From Actinopolymorpha alba DSM 45243 (GTDB lineage: Bacteria; Actinomycetota; Actinomycetes; Propionibacteriales; Actinopolymorphaceae), in NCBI RefSeq assembly GCF_000373925.1, contig NZ_KB892707.1, positions 1 through 64,000 on the forward strand: a DNA stretch of 64,000 nt. Reading direction: 5' to 3'. Every line of letters starts with the position of its first letter. Within the stretch, counting starts at the first letter, position 1. Positions 51,576 to 59,971 of the stretch are shown piece after piece. Below the pieces are notes generated by a model, which worked only from the letters and a program-made list of their open reading frames with translations, made no database searches and was not told the DNA's origin. The position numbers and the translations under genes are program-made.

Positions 51576-51625
51576 GACTTGGCGGAGGAGTGTCGGCATA
51601 GAAGCCGAGACACCTCCGCCAAGTC
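51576..51625 (-). repeat. Hairpin, family B (conserved loop), copy 2
   Basis: A 13-bp perfect stem (51576-51588 with 51613-51625; GACTTGGCGGAGG) encloses a 24-nt loop containing GTCGGCATAGAAGCCGA. The loop core is shared with the hairpin at 301-348. It lies between convergent genes and in the same orientation to the minus-strand methyltransferase as copy 1 is to the ABC permease. Confidence 0.75.
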
Positions 51626-51751
51626 GCCTCCCGCCACCTTCACGATGCCGCGCGGCGCCTTGGGCGAAGGTTCTTCTGGGTCCGTCGGGTTCGCGGATGC
51701 GTAGGGCCACGTTTCGCCGCAGCCCGGGAGTGGTCTCACCTGACTTCTGGA

Positions 51752-52462
51752 TCAGTTCTTGCGGGCCCAGCCCCACCCGTTCTCATCGCGGAACGCGCCG
51801 TAGGCGGGGTTCTGCCTGACCAGGAGTTCGTACACCTTGCGTACCTGCGGGGTCGACCGTTGCTCGGCGGGCAGCTGGCGCACCCACGTCATGTTCTTGA
51901 GGGTCGGTGAGCTATCGAGCGTCCAGTCCAGGTCGTCGAAAAGAACCCAGCCACCCGGCCGCAGCATCTGGTCGGCGAGCAGGAATGCGAACCCGTCCAC
52001 GTCCCACGTGTGCGCACCATCGATGAAGACGAAGTCGAACGCCGGAACCGGATCCCGCTCGAGGAGGCGCTGCAACTCCCAGGTATAGGAGGTGTCGGCG
52101 AAGATCGGTGTCACGCGGTGTGTCAAGCCGCACTTGCCGAGCAGCTCGTCGATGGTCGGAGACCGGTCCCGCGCGTTCTTCCGATCAATCGTCAGGACGT
52201 GGCCGTCCGTGCCCAGCTCGTCCAGGGCCGCCGCCAGGTAACAACTGGAGACTCCACTGGCGAAGCCGAGTTCGAGGATTCGGCGAGGGCGGGTCTCCCT
52301 GATGAACTCATAGAGCACCTGGCCCTGTGAGCGGGTCATGTGCGGAACGCCGCGTACGGCTGCGGCCACCTCGTCGAAAAGCACCCGCGTCACCGTAGTT
52401 GAGGACCTGCGAACGCCTGCCCGCGTACGGAGAAGCGCTCGGTGAACTCCTGGTGGAGTCAT
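51752..52462 (-). CDS. Class I SAM-dependent methyltransferase
   Basis: This protein of about 236 residues has a Rossmann methyltransferase fold (cephalosporin-hydroxylase/Methyltransf_24 type). RRILELGFASGVSSCYLAAAL is the SAM-binding glycine loop, GHVLTIDRKNA the acidic ribose position, and FDFVFIDGAHTWDVDGFAF then LRPGGWVLFDDLDW the later motifs. The start is uncertain: ATG 52462 is the first Met after the family A hairpin, but it lacks a good ribosome site, and a GTG about 23 codons later is possible. The substrate is unknown. Confidence 0.8.
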   Translation of the reverse strand: MTPPGVHRALLRTRAGVRRSSTTVTRVLFDEVAAAVRGVPHMTRSQGQVLYEFIRETRPRRILELGFASGVSSCYLAAALDELGTDGHVLTIDRKNARDRSPTIDELLGKCGLTHRVTPIFADTSYTWELQRLLERDPVPAFDFVFIDGAHTWDVDGFAFLLADQMLRPGGWVLFDDLDWTLDSSPTLKNMTWVRQLPAEQRSTPQVRKVYELLVRQNPAYGAFRDENGWGWARKN

Positions 52463-52479
52463 GGCAGACAAGGCGACGC

Positions 52480-52562
52480 GGGAGGTGGCGGAGACACTCA
52501 CTCGACGAGACGTCAAGGGAGCTTGCGAGCAGTCCGGCGAGGGCGTGTCCCTGCCACCTCCC
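52480..52562 (-). ncRNA. Family A stem-loop with conserved 33-nt loop, copy 2
   Basis: The arms 52480-52504 and 52538-52562 form a 25-bp stem with four mismatches. The 33-nt loop (52505-52537) matches the loop at 9667-9699 in reverse complement at 32 of 33 positions. It begins 8 bp after the stop of the hydrolase gene on the minus strand and precedes the methyltransferase gene. Sense relative to the upstream gene is the same as in copy 1. Confidence 0.6.
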
Positions 52563-52569
52563 GGCCCAG

Positions 52570-53367
52570 TCAGGTCCGCCGGGCGGGGCGTACGACGTCG
52601 GCGAACTCCAGCACGGTCTTCACCCACTGCTCGGGTACGTCCCGGTGGAGGTGATGGCCCCCGTCGAGGACCGCGAACCGCTCGGCCCTGACCCGCCGCT
52701 CGAACGTCAACCGGTCCAGACCACGAAGCGTGCTGAGCCGGCCCCGACCGGACGGATCGGGCTCGTCTGGAGCGACGACGAAGAGCGCCGGCGTGCGGAG
52801 GGTGCCGAGCATCGCGGGAAGATCCCAGGGGCGCGGCGCGCGCAGGCCGGCGACGAGCGCTGGAACGTCCGCGGCCTCGATGCCCTCGACGGCGTACTGG
52901 ATGTCTTCGGGCGCCCAGCGCGGATGGTCCGCGCCCAGTCGCTCGACGAACCGCTCGCGACCCGAACGCACCATCGAGGACTCGGCCACGACGGCGTCGA
53001 CGATGGCGGCGCGCTCGTCGGCGCCGGAGCTCAACGGATCTTCGAGAACCACCGCGTGGGCGAGGTTGACGTAGCGGCTGGCGAGAGCGAGGGAGACGAC
53101 CGCGCCGAGTCCGTGCCCGACGAGGAGGTCAAGCTGGCCGGGCAGGCGTTCGGTGACCCCCTGGACCAGCGTCGGCAGGTGGAGCGGCCGGTCGATCCGT
53201 GGTGACGTGCCGTGGCCGGGCAGGTCGAGCGCGACCACGTGCCAGCCGTGTTCGGCGAGTTCGGGGCCGATCCGCCACCACGTCGAGGCCCGGGATACCT
53301 CGCCGTGAAGGAGCACCAACCGGCCGCGCACGGGCCCGAGTGGCTCCCACCGAAGAGTCATCCGCAT
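52570..53367 (-). CDS. Alpha/beta-hydrolase fold protein lacking the serine
   Basis: This 265-residue protein has the canonical alpha/beta hydrolase layout: oxyanion region RLVLLHGEVSRASTWW, DLPGHGTSP, the acid residue in VVAPDEPDPSG and the His in DGGHHLH. At the nucleophile elbow it reads VGHGLG, with Gly86 where Ser of GxSxG is expected. It is probably inactive as a serine hydrolase and may act as a binding protein, or use a different mechanism. The ATG at 53367 is chosen. The frame runs to 53391. The family A hairpin follows. Confidence 0.85.
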   Translation of the reverse strand: MRMTLRWEPLGPVRGRLVLLHGEVSRASTWWRIGPELAEHGWHVVALDLPGHGTSPRIDRPLHLPTLVQGVTERLPGQLDLLVGHGLGAVVSLALASRYVNLAHAVVLEDPLSSGADERAAIVDAVVAESSMVRSGRERFVERLGADHPRWAPEDIQYAVEGIEAADVPALVAGLRAPRPWDLPAMLGTLRTPALFVVAPDEPDPSGRGRLSTLRGLDRLTFERRVRAERFAVLDGGHHLHRDVPEQWVKTVLEFADVVRPARRT

Positions 53368-53505
53368 ATCAAAGCGGACAGCCCGGGGCAACCACGAGCC
53401 GTCTCCCGCATTCTGGCCACAACTTGTGTCCTGAGTCAGAAGTGACTTGACGCCGAACTCCGGTCGGAGGCATAGTGCCGACGCGCGTGCGAATAGCGCA
53501 ACGGC

Positions 53506-53522
53506 GTTGTGTTTATCACAAC
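53506..53522. promoter_or_regulatory. Operator candidate GTTGTG-N5-CACAAC
   Basis: A perfect 6-bp inverted repeat 31 bp before the IclR start. A second palindrome TTCCGGAA (53526-53533) follows closely and resembles other IclR-type sites. Both suit autoregulation. Confidence 0.5.
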
Positions 53523-53552
53523 AGTTTCCGGAATGTTACACAGGAGCCTCGA

Positions 53553-54359
53553 ATGGGTGTGGAAGATGTGGGCGTGCCGAACGCCGGGACGACCGCGCCC
53601 CGACGGGATTCCGGCGTACTCCAGACCGCGGACCGGGCGCTGCAGGTTCTCCTTGCGTTCCGTGACCGTCCTGAGTGGGGTGTCACCGAGCTGGCGAGGG
53701 AACTCGCGCTCGACAAGTCGGTGACGCAACGGCTCCTGGCGACGCTCGCGCGGCGCGGCTTCGTGCTCGCCGATCCCGAGACCCGCCGCTACCGTCTCGG
53801 TGCGAGCGTGGGCGTGCTCGCCCGCGCGGCCGAACGCGGCGGCACCCTCGAAGCCACCGCCCGGCCCGTGCTCGCCGAGCTCTCCCGCCGGATCGGGGAG
53901 AGCACCATCCTCAACGTCCCGCACGGTGCGGCATACCGCTGTGCGGTGGCCGTCGACGCCGACGGTCCCGTGCGCTACTCGGGCACCGTGGGGGCGACGA
54001 TCCCCGCCCACGGTGGCGCGGCCGGTCACGCGATCTTCGCCTTCTACCCCCAGGACGAGGTACGCCGGCTGCTGGGCGACGCTCCGCTGGCTCGTTACAA
54101 CGAGCTGACGCTCACGGACTGGGACACCCTTGCCAGGACGTACGCCAAGGTTCGCGCCGAGGGCGTCGCGATCTCCCACGGCGAGTACGACGCCAACGTC
54201 ACCTCCGTGGCGGCGCCCTGCTTCGCCCTCGACCAGATCATCGGATCGATCGTCATCATCGGCCCGCACGACCGTATGGCAACCAAGGTCGACACCGCCG
54301 TCGACCTCGTCCGCGGCGCCGCCCAGCGCCTCGGCGACCTGCTGAGCGGATCCGGCTGA
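53553..54359 (+). CDS. IclR family regulator
   Basis: This 268-residue regulator starts at ATG 53553 after CAGGAGCC. The winged helix (residues 22-85) includes QTADRALQVLLAFRDRPEWG and LARELALDKSVTQRLLATLARRGFV. The C-terminal ligand domain follows (GVLARAAERGGTLEATARPVLAELSRRIGESTILNVPHG to VATKVDTAVDLVRGAAQ). It is followed after 57 nt by the OPT transporter gene and heads the peptide operon, which it probably controls. The inducer is unknown. Confidence 0.92.
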   Translation: MGVEDVGVPNAGTTAPRRDSGVLQTADRALQVLLAFRDRPEWGVTELARELALDKSVTQRLLATLARRGFVLADPETRRYRLGASVGVLARAAERGGTLEATARPVLAELSRRIGESTILNVPHGAAYRCAVAVDADGPVRYSGTVGATIPAHGGAAGHAIFAFYPQDEVRRLLGDAPLARYNELTLTDWDTLARTYAKVRAEGVAISHGEYDANVTSVAAPCFALDQIIGSIVIIGPHDRMATKVDTAVDLVRGAAQRLGDLLSGSG

Positions 54360-54416
54360 CGCACGCACAACGTCCGGCTGACTCCCTGTCGTGGTGAGCC
54401 GGCCGCGAGGAGCACC

Positions 54417-56057
54417 ATGTCCACCACCTCCCCCCTCAAGGGCGCCGACCTCAAGGGTGCGGACTCACACCCCCGAGCGGTCGAGCCCGTCGTTCTCGGC
54501 CTGACCGTCGTTCTGTCCGTACTCGGGGCCTTCATCGGGCTCCACCTCGTCACCACGCTCGGCGTCACCGCCAACACCTCGGTCATCGGAGCGCTGGTGG
54601 CGATGCTGGTCGGGCGGATCCCGCTCTGGCGGCTGCGCGACATGCGCTCGATCCACCGGCAGAACCTCGTGCAGAGCGCGATCTCCGGTGCGACGTTCGC
54701 GGCGGCGAACTCCCTCCTCGTGCCGATCGCGGTGCCGTTCGCCCTCGGCCGTCCGGATCTCGTCTGGCCGATGCTGGCGGGTGCGGCGATCGGACTCTTC
54801 GTCGACGCGTTCGTGCTCTACCGGATCTTCGACTCCAAGCTCTTTCCCGGCCGCGAGGCGTGGCCGCCCGGAGTGGCCGCCGCCGAGACGCTCATCGCCG
54901 GTGACGAAGGTGGTCGGCGCGCCGTGGTCCTCGGCCTCGGTGGCCTGGTCGGGCTGGTCGGCTCGATCCTCAAACTGCCCATGTCGGCGGCCGGCGTCGC
55001 CCTGATCGGCAACATCTGGGCGCTTCTGATGTTCGGCGTCGGACTCGGGCTACGGCAGTACAGCGAACCGTGGTTCGGAATCGACATCAACGGGCTCTAC
55101 ATCCCGCACGGTGTGATGGTGGGCGCGGGGCTGGTCGCGCTCGGGCAGGCGATCGTCTTGCTGGTACGGCGCGAACGCACCGGCCGGGAGCACGAGGCGG
55201 AGCGCGCGGGTGCCCATGCCCGGCACGTCGAGGAGCAGGGTGCCACCGTCGACGAGGCCCGGCTGCGGCGTGCCCTGAGCGAGGGCTACGTGCTGTTCAC
55301 GCTGGGCGCGTTGGTGGTCGCCGTCCTGGGCGGTGTGCTCGGGCACCTCTCCCCGCTGCAGATGGTCGGGTGGTGCCTGCTCGCGGGGTTCGCCGCACTG
55401 GTGCACGAGTTGATCGTCGGGCTGGCGGCCATGCACTCGGGGTGGTTCCCCGCCTTCGCGGTCACCCTTATTTTCCTGGTGCTCGGGCTGGTCATCGGGA
55501 TCCCGACGATTCCGCTGGCGTTGTTCGTCTCGTACGTCGCCGCGACCGGTCCGGCGTTCGCTGACATGGGCTACGACTTCAAGGCCGGGTGGATCGTCCG
55601 CAAGGGTGGAACGCCGTACCGCCTGGTGGAGCGGGCCGGCCGAAAGCAGCAGTACATCGCGCAGCTCGTCGGATTCGGTGTCGCGCTCGTCATCGTCGCG
55701 GTGACCTGGCAGTCGTACTTCGCCGACAACCTGATCCCGCCGGTGTCGAAGGTGTACGCCGACACGGTCGCCGCGGGTCTCGGAGAGTCCTCGACGCTGA
55801 TCAACATCCTTCTGTGGGCCATCCCGGGTGCGATCGTGCAGCTACTCGGGGGACCCTCACGCCAGATGGGCGTGATGCTCGCGACGGGTCTGCTGATCCT
55901 GACGCCGTGGGCCTGCTGGCTGGTGTTCGCCGCGCTGATCCTGCGGGTCGTATGGCGGAAGGTCAAGGGACCGAAGGCCGAGAGCGACCTCAACCTCATC
56001 GGCGCGGGAATCATCGCGGGTAACTCGCTGTCCGACGTGAGCCGCGTGATCCGATGA
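54417..56057 (+). CDS. OPT family oligopeptide transporter
   Basis: This 546-residue membrane protein has about 12-14 helices and is assigned to the oligopeptide transporter (OPT) family, which imports small peptides or metal-chelator complexes by proton symport. The loop GGTPYRLVERAGRKQQYIAQ, the PPGVAAAETLIAGDEGG region and NGLYIPHGVMVGAGL are conserved-looking. The N-terminus carries a short duplicated KGAD motif. GCGAGGAG precedes the ATG. It is followed by two peptidase genes, which supports peptide import. Confidence 0.85.
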   Translation: MSTTSPLKGADLKGADSHPRAVEPVVLGLTVVLSVLGAFIGLHLVTTLGVTANTSVIGALVAMLVGRIPLWRLRDMRSIHRQNLVQSAISGATFAAANSLLVPIAVPFALGRPDLVWPMLAGAAIGLFVDAFVLYRIFDSKLFPGREAWPPGVAAAETLIAGDEGGRRAVVLGLGGLVGLVGSILKLPMSAAGVALIGNIWALLMFGVGLGLRQYSEPWFGIDINGLYIPHGVMVGAGLVALGQAIVLLVRRERTGREHEAERAGAHARHVEEQGATVDEARLRRALSEGYVLFTLGALVVAVLGGVLGHLSPLQMVGWCLLAGFAALVHELIVGLAAMHSGWFPAFAVTLIFLVLGLVIGIPTIPLALFVSYVAATGPAFADMGYDFKAGWIVRKGGTPYRLVERAGRKQQYIAQLVGFGVALVIVAVTWQSYFADNLIPPVSKVYADTVAAGLGESSTLINILLWAIPGAIVQLLGGPSRQMGVMLATGLLILTPWACWLVFAALILRVVWRKVKGPKAESDLNLIGAGIIAGNSLSDVSRVIR

Positions 56058-56097
56058 ACGACGTTCGCCGTCAGCCCGGTTCGTGTGAGGAGGAAGC

Positions 56098-56172
56098 GTG
56101 AGTGAGCGAGCCAATCAACACAGCGCCCTGAGTGCCTCATGGGCGCCCGGAGCGAAGCGAGGACGCGCATGA
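56098..56172 (+). CDS. Mini-ORF (24 aa) coupled to aminopeptidase
   Basis: GTG 56098 follows the strong ribosome site GAGGAGGAAG. It encodes a 24-residue peptide (MSERANQHSALSAS, then a basic tail) whose TGA overlaps the ATG of the aminopeptidase (ATGA). The aminopeptidase itself has no ribosome site, so translation probably passes through this peptide. The start MSER..Q.S...AS recurs at 59226-59270. The codons fit a repeated actinobacterial junction sequence rich in GAGCGA, so it may be a mobile junction repeat and not a functional peptide. Confidence 0.5.
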   Translation: MSERANQHSALSASWAPGAKRGRA

Positions 56173-57221
56173 GCATTGAGTCGAGGCCGGAGTATCTCGC
56201 TTACGAGGCGGCGGTTGGCGCCCGCAAGCTGGTCGAGCAGATCATGCTCGTCAAGCCTGGCGAGGATGTCGTCCTCACCGCCGACACCTCGACCGACGCG
56301 CGGGTCGTCGAGCTCACCGCCCAGGCGGTCGCGGCGGCCGGCGCGACACCGACGGTTGTGTGGTACGAAACCCGGCCGACCTCGGCGATGGAGCCACCCG
56401 GACCGGTCGCGGGGGCGATCGCCCGCTCCGACGTGTGGATCGAGTTCGCGCTGGCGTACATCATGCATTCCGACGCGTTCCGCGCGGCGATGGCGAGCGG
56501 GACGCGGTACGCCAACCTCACCGGTATGGACGTCCAGATGCTCGTCAACACGATCGCGCGGGTGGACTTTCCGGGCGTGATGGAGCTTGGGCGGGCGTTG
56601 TGTGGCCTGCTGGAGAAGGCCGACGAGGTACGGATCACCACGCCCGCCGGGACGGACCTGCGGGCACGCAACGGCGGACGTCCGATCAACCTGCGTGGCA
56701 AGCCGGCCGAGAAGCCCGGTGAGACGGTGATGCTGGCCGGCCAGATCTCCTGGAATCCGTTGGAGGAAACGCAGGAAGGTGTCCTCGTCTTCGACGGAGC
56801 GGTGTGGCCGCCGGCCGAGCTTGGCCTGCTGCGCGCACCGATCCGGATGGAGGTCGCGGGTGGCGTGGTGACGTCGATCGACGGGGACGCGGACGCCACG
56901 ACGTTCCAGCGTTGGATGGAGAGCCACGACGACCCGAACATGTTCCGCATCGCCCACTGGTCGTTGGGTTTCAACCCCGGCGTCACCCAGCCGACCGGCC
57001 GGATCGTCGAGGACGAGCGGGTCTTCGGATGTGTCGAGCTGGGCCTTGGCACCAAGGGCGCGTGGATCGGTGGTGAGCCGTGGGTGGCGGCGGCACACAC
57101 CGACGGAAGCCTGCTCAACCCGTCGATCTATCTTGACGGCAAGGCGATCGAGATCGACGGACGGTACGTACATCCGGAGCTGGTCGAGATCTGCCGGAAC
57201 CTCGGTGTCGCCGGCTACTGA
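56169..57221 (+). CDS. Aminopeptidase (M29-like)
   Basis: This 350-residue protein resembles the metal-dependent thermophilic aminopeptidase (aminopeptidase T, M29) group. Matches are ARKLVEQIMLVKPGEDVVLTADTSTDARV, VELGLGTKGAWIGGEPW (metal-site area), AAHTDGSLLNPSIYLDGKAI and WNPLEETQEGVLVFDGAV. It would release N-terminal residues from imported peptides. It begins directly after the mini-ORF and is followed after 11 nt by the proline iminopeptidase gene. The exact metal ligands are not all certain. Confidence 0.8.
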   Translation: MSIESRPEYLAYEAAVGARKLVEQIMLVKPGEDVVLTADTSTDARVVELTAQAVAAAGATPTVVWYETRPTSAMEPPGPVAGAIARSDVWIEFALAYIMHSDAFRAAMASGTRYANLTGMDVQMLVNTIARVDFPGVMELGRALCGLLEKADEVRITTPAGTDLRARNGGRPINLRGKPAEKPGETVMLAGQISWNPLEETQEGVLVFDGAVWPPAELGLLRAPIRMEVAGGVVTSIDGDADATTFQRWMESHDDPNMFRIAHWSLGFNPGVTQPTGRIVEDERVFGCVELGLGTKGAWIGGEPWVAAAHTDGSLLNPSIYLDGKAIEIDGRYVHPELVEICRNLGVAGY

Positions 57222-57232
57222 GAGGGTCCCGC

Positions 57233-58516
57233 ATGCGCACTCGCACCTATCGTCAACGCGGCCTTGCCTGCACGGAGTACACGCTCGACGTACCCCTGGA
57301 TCACACGGATCCGGAAGGTGAGCGGATCGAGATCTACGCCCGCGAGGTCGTGGACGCGGCCAAGGCGGACGCGGACCTCCCGCGCCTGCTCTTCCTGCAG
57401 GGCGGTCCCGGTGGGAAGGGCCTGCGGCCGACCAGCCGGAGTGGGTGGCTCGGTCGGGCGCTGAAGGACTGCCGCGTCGTCATCCTCGACCAGCGTGGCA
57501 CCGGGCTCTCCACGCCGGCCAACCGCCAGACGCTGGCCAAGCGAGGCGGGCCGGAGAGCCAGGCGGACTACCTCACGCACTTTCGGGCGGACGCGATCGT
57601 GGCCGACTCCGAATGCCTTCGCAAGGAACTCCAGGGTGACGAACCCTGGAGCGTCCTCGGCCAAAGCTACGGCGGATTCTGCACGCTGACGTACCTCTCC
57701 TTCGCACCGCACGGCGTGCGGGAGGCGTTCGTCACGGGCGGTCTGCCACCGTTGTCGGGCACCGCTGACGACGTTTACGCGCTGACCTACGTCCGCACGC
57801 TGGAAAAGAACGCGGCCTACTTCGCCCGGCATCCGGACGACCAGGAGTTGTGCGCGCGGATCGTGGCGCGGTTGACCCGTGATGACGTGCGGCTGCCGAC
57901 GGGTGAGCGGCTCAGCCCGCGGCGGTTCCAGACCACCGGTATGCGCCTGGGGATGCGGTCCGACTTCGACGTGCTGCACTACCTGCTCGAGGAGGCGTTC
58001 GTGGACGGGCCGGGTGGTCCTGAGTTGTCAGACACCTTCCTGGCTGGCATCTCGAGCGCTGTGAGCTTCGCGACGAATCCGTTGTACGCCGTGCTGCACG
58101 AGCCGATCTACTGCCAGGGCAGCGCGTCAGCGTGGTCGGCGGAACGACTGTATGGCGAGCGGCCGGAGTTCGCGCTGGGGGAGGGCCGGCCGTTCCTCTT
58201 CACCGGCGAGATGATCTATCCACACTTCTTCGCCGAGGATCCCGCGCTGGCCCCGTTGCGCGACGTCGCGAACCTCCTTGCGGACAAGGACGACTGGCCG
58301 GTGCTCTACGACGCCGACCAGCTCGCCCGCAACGACGTTCCCACCTACGCGGCGATCTACTACGACGACATGTACGTCGCGCGGGAGCTCTCACTCGAGA
58401 CGGCGGCGGCGGTCAACCGGCTGACACCCTGGATCACCAACGAGCACGAGCATGACGGCCTGCGGGTGGGCGACGTACTCAACCATCTATTCGCCCTCGC
58501 CAAGGAGACGCCATGA
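57233..58516 (+). CDS. Proline iminopeptidase-like S33 peptidase
   Basis: This 427-residue alpha/beta hydrolase belongs to the S33 family. It has LLFLQGGPGGKGLR (oxyanion region), the nucleophile Ser145 in LGQSYGGFCTLTYLS, and the acid and His near DDMYVARELSLETA and NEHEHDGLRVG. Such enzymes remove N-terminal proline, or act on similar peptides. The gene precedes aroM with an ATGA overlap. It is somewhat longer than classical Pip. In this operon it would complete the breakdown of proline-containing imported peptides. Confidence 0.88.
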   Translation: MRTRTYRQRGLACTEYTLDVPLDHTDPEGERIEIYAREVVDAAKADADLPRLLFLQGGPGGKGLRPTSRSGWLGRALKDCRVVILDQRGTGLSTPANRQTLAKRGGPESQADYLTHFRADAIVADSECLRKELQGDEPWSVLGQSYGGFCTLTYLSFAPHGVREAFVTGGLPPLSGTADDVYALTYVRTLEKNAAYFARHPDDQELCARIVARLTRDDVRLPTGERLSPRRFQTTGMRLGMRSDFDVLHYLLEEAFVDGPGGPELSDTFLAGISSAVSFATNPLYAVLHEPIYCQGSASAWSAERLYGERPEFALGEGRPFLFTGEMIYPHFFAEDPALAPLRDVANLLADKDDWPVLYDADQLARNDVPTYAAIYYDDMYVARELSLETAAAVNRLTPWITNEHEHDGLRVGDVLNHLFALAKETP

Positions 58517-59229
58517 CGAACGGGACGCTGGGTGTGGTGACGATCGGCCAGTCACCACGGATCGACATGGTGCCGGAGATGCTGCCGTGGTTGCGGTCAG
58601 CGGTGGCAGGGACGGAGGTGGAGATCGTCGAGCGCGGCGCACTCGACGGGCTGTCACCTGACGAGATCGCCGCCCTGGCGCCTTCTGGCACCGCCAACCA
58701 TGTCTTGACGACCCGCCTCGCGGATGGGTCAGCAGTGGTCCTCGACCACGACCCGATGATGGCTCGCGTCCAGGTGGCGATCCGGTGGCTGGAGGATCCC
58801 GCGCAAGCCGGGGTTGACGCGACGCTCGTCGTGTGTACGGGCGAGTTTCCGGCGCTGGACCACCAACGTCCGTTGCTGTTGGCCGAACGCCTCTTCGTCG
58901 CCGGTGTGCGGGGCCTGTGTGGTGCCGAGCCGGACGGGGTGCTCGGCGTGATCTGCCCGCTGCCGGAGCAGGAGGGCATGAGCCTTGGGAAATGGTCCGG
59001 GGTTGCCGGGCGCGTCGAGGTGGTCGCCGCCTCGCCGTATGTCGAGGGTGCCCGCGATGCGGTCGCGGCGGCGGCTCGGCAGCTTGCGAGCAGGGGCGTG
59101 CGCTGGATCCTTCTGGACTGCATGGGCTACACCGAGGAGATGCGCGCGGCGGCGCGAGCGGTCAGCGACGTACCCGTGCTACTGGCCCGGTCCGTCGTCG
59201 CCCGGCTTGCGGGGGAGGCCGCCGCATGA
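58513..59229 (+). CDS. AroM family protein
   Basis: This 238-residue protein matches AroM of E. coli in pattern (LGVVTIGQSPRIDMVPEM; ALDGLSPDEIAALAPSGT; VLTTRLADGSAVVLDHDPM). AroM has no proven function. It has two cysteines in Asp/Glu-racemase-like positions (VVCTGEFPALD and LLDCMGYTEEM), so its fold is probably that superfamily. It starts by an ATGA overlap and ends by an overlap with the second mini-ORF. Confidence 0.9.
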   Translation: MTNGTLGVVTIGQSPRIDMVPEMLPWLRSAVAGTEVEIVERGALDGLSPDEIAALAPSGTANHVLTTRLADGSAVVLDHDPMMARVQVAIRWLEDPAQAGVDATLVVCTGEFPALDHQRPLLLAERLFVAGVRGLCGAEPDGVLGVICPLPEQEGMSLGKWSGVAGRVEVVAASPYVEGARDAVAAAARQLASRGVRWILLDCMGYTEEMRAAARAVSDVPVLLARSVVARLAGEAAA

Positions 59230-59270
59230 GCGAGCGAATAGTCCAATACAGCCTGTGGGGTGCCTCATGA
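59226..59270 (+). CDS. Mini-ORF (14 aa) between aroM and racemase gene
   Basis: ATG 59226 overlaps the aroM stop, and the TGA at 59268-59270 overlaps the ATG of the next gene, so the 14-codon frame (MSERIVQYSLWGAS) is threaded between them by ATGA overlaps. It shares MSER..Q.S and a final AS with the mini-ORF at 56098. The start of the racemase repeats MSERIV. It is likely a translational-coupling or junction repeat. Confidence 0.5.
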   Translation: MSERIVQYSLWGAS

Positions 59271-59971
59271 GCGAGCGAATAGTCCGACCGCCGTTCGTGG
59301 GGATCATTCGGGTCGTCAGCAGCTCGGACCGGAGGTTCGTCGAAACTCACGGGAAGTGGATCGAGGAACGGTACGCGCTGCGGACGCTGTCCCGCTGCAT
59401 TCCCGACCAGCCACACGGTGTGTACGACGAGGAGTCCGAGGCGCGTGCCGTCCCCAAGATCGTCGGCGTGGCAAGCGGTCTCGTCGCCGACGGCGCCGGC
59501 TGCCTGCTGATCAGCTGCGCGGCTGACCCCGCGCTGGCCGAGGTCAGGGCGGCGGTCAAGGTGCCTGTTGTGGGTGCGGGATCGGCCGGCGCCGCGACGG
59601 CGCTCGCGTTGGGCGGGAAGGTCGGCGTTCTGGGAATCACCGCCGACGCGCCGGCAGCGGTGCGCGAGGTCCTCGGCGAGCGGTTCGTCACCGCGGCGCG
59701 GCCCGACGGCGTCCGGCGGACGACCGACCTGCTCGAACCCGGCGCCGACGACCGCGCTGTCAAGGCGGCCTGGACACTCGTCGACGCTGGCGCTGACGTC
59801 GTCCTCTTCGCCTGCACAGGCTTCACCACGATCGGGCTGGGCGCCCGGATCAGGTCCGAACTCGGTGTACCCGTCGTCGACGCGGTGCTCGCCGCCGGCC
59901 TGGTCGCGTCGTACGCCCTCGGACGCGACGCCCACCCCACCACCGTCACGAAAGGAACGACCACGCCATGA
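59267..59971 (+). CDS. Asp/Glu racemase superfamily protein
   Basis: This 234-residue protein has the Asp/Glu/hydantoin-racemase fold. The two catalytic cysteines are visible in LLISCAADP and LFACTGFTTIG, along with VPVVGAGSAGAATALALGGKVGVLGI. The first six residues repeat the preceding mini-ORF. It may racemise an aspartate/glutamate-type amino acid released from the peptides, or a hydantoin. It overlaps the DUF1177 gene by ATGA. Substrate is unknown. Confidence 0.88.
   Translation: MSERIVRPPFVGIIRVVSSSDRRFVETHGKWIEERYALRTLSRCIPDQPHGVYDEESEARAVPKIVGVASGLVADGAGCLLISCAADPALAEVRAAVKVPVVGAGSAGAATALALGGKVGVLGITADAPAAVREVLGERFVTAARPDGVRRTTDLLEPGADDRAVKAAWTLVDAGADVVLFACTGFTTIGLGARIRSELGVPVVDAVLAAGLVASYALGRDAHPTTVTKGTTTP

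Noticed and set aside
51752-52627. The methyltransferase read from its longest start
   Set aside because: The extra 55 residues translate the family A hairpin, the same residues that appear downstream of the oxidase gene, so they are not protein.
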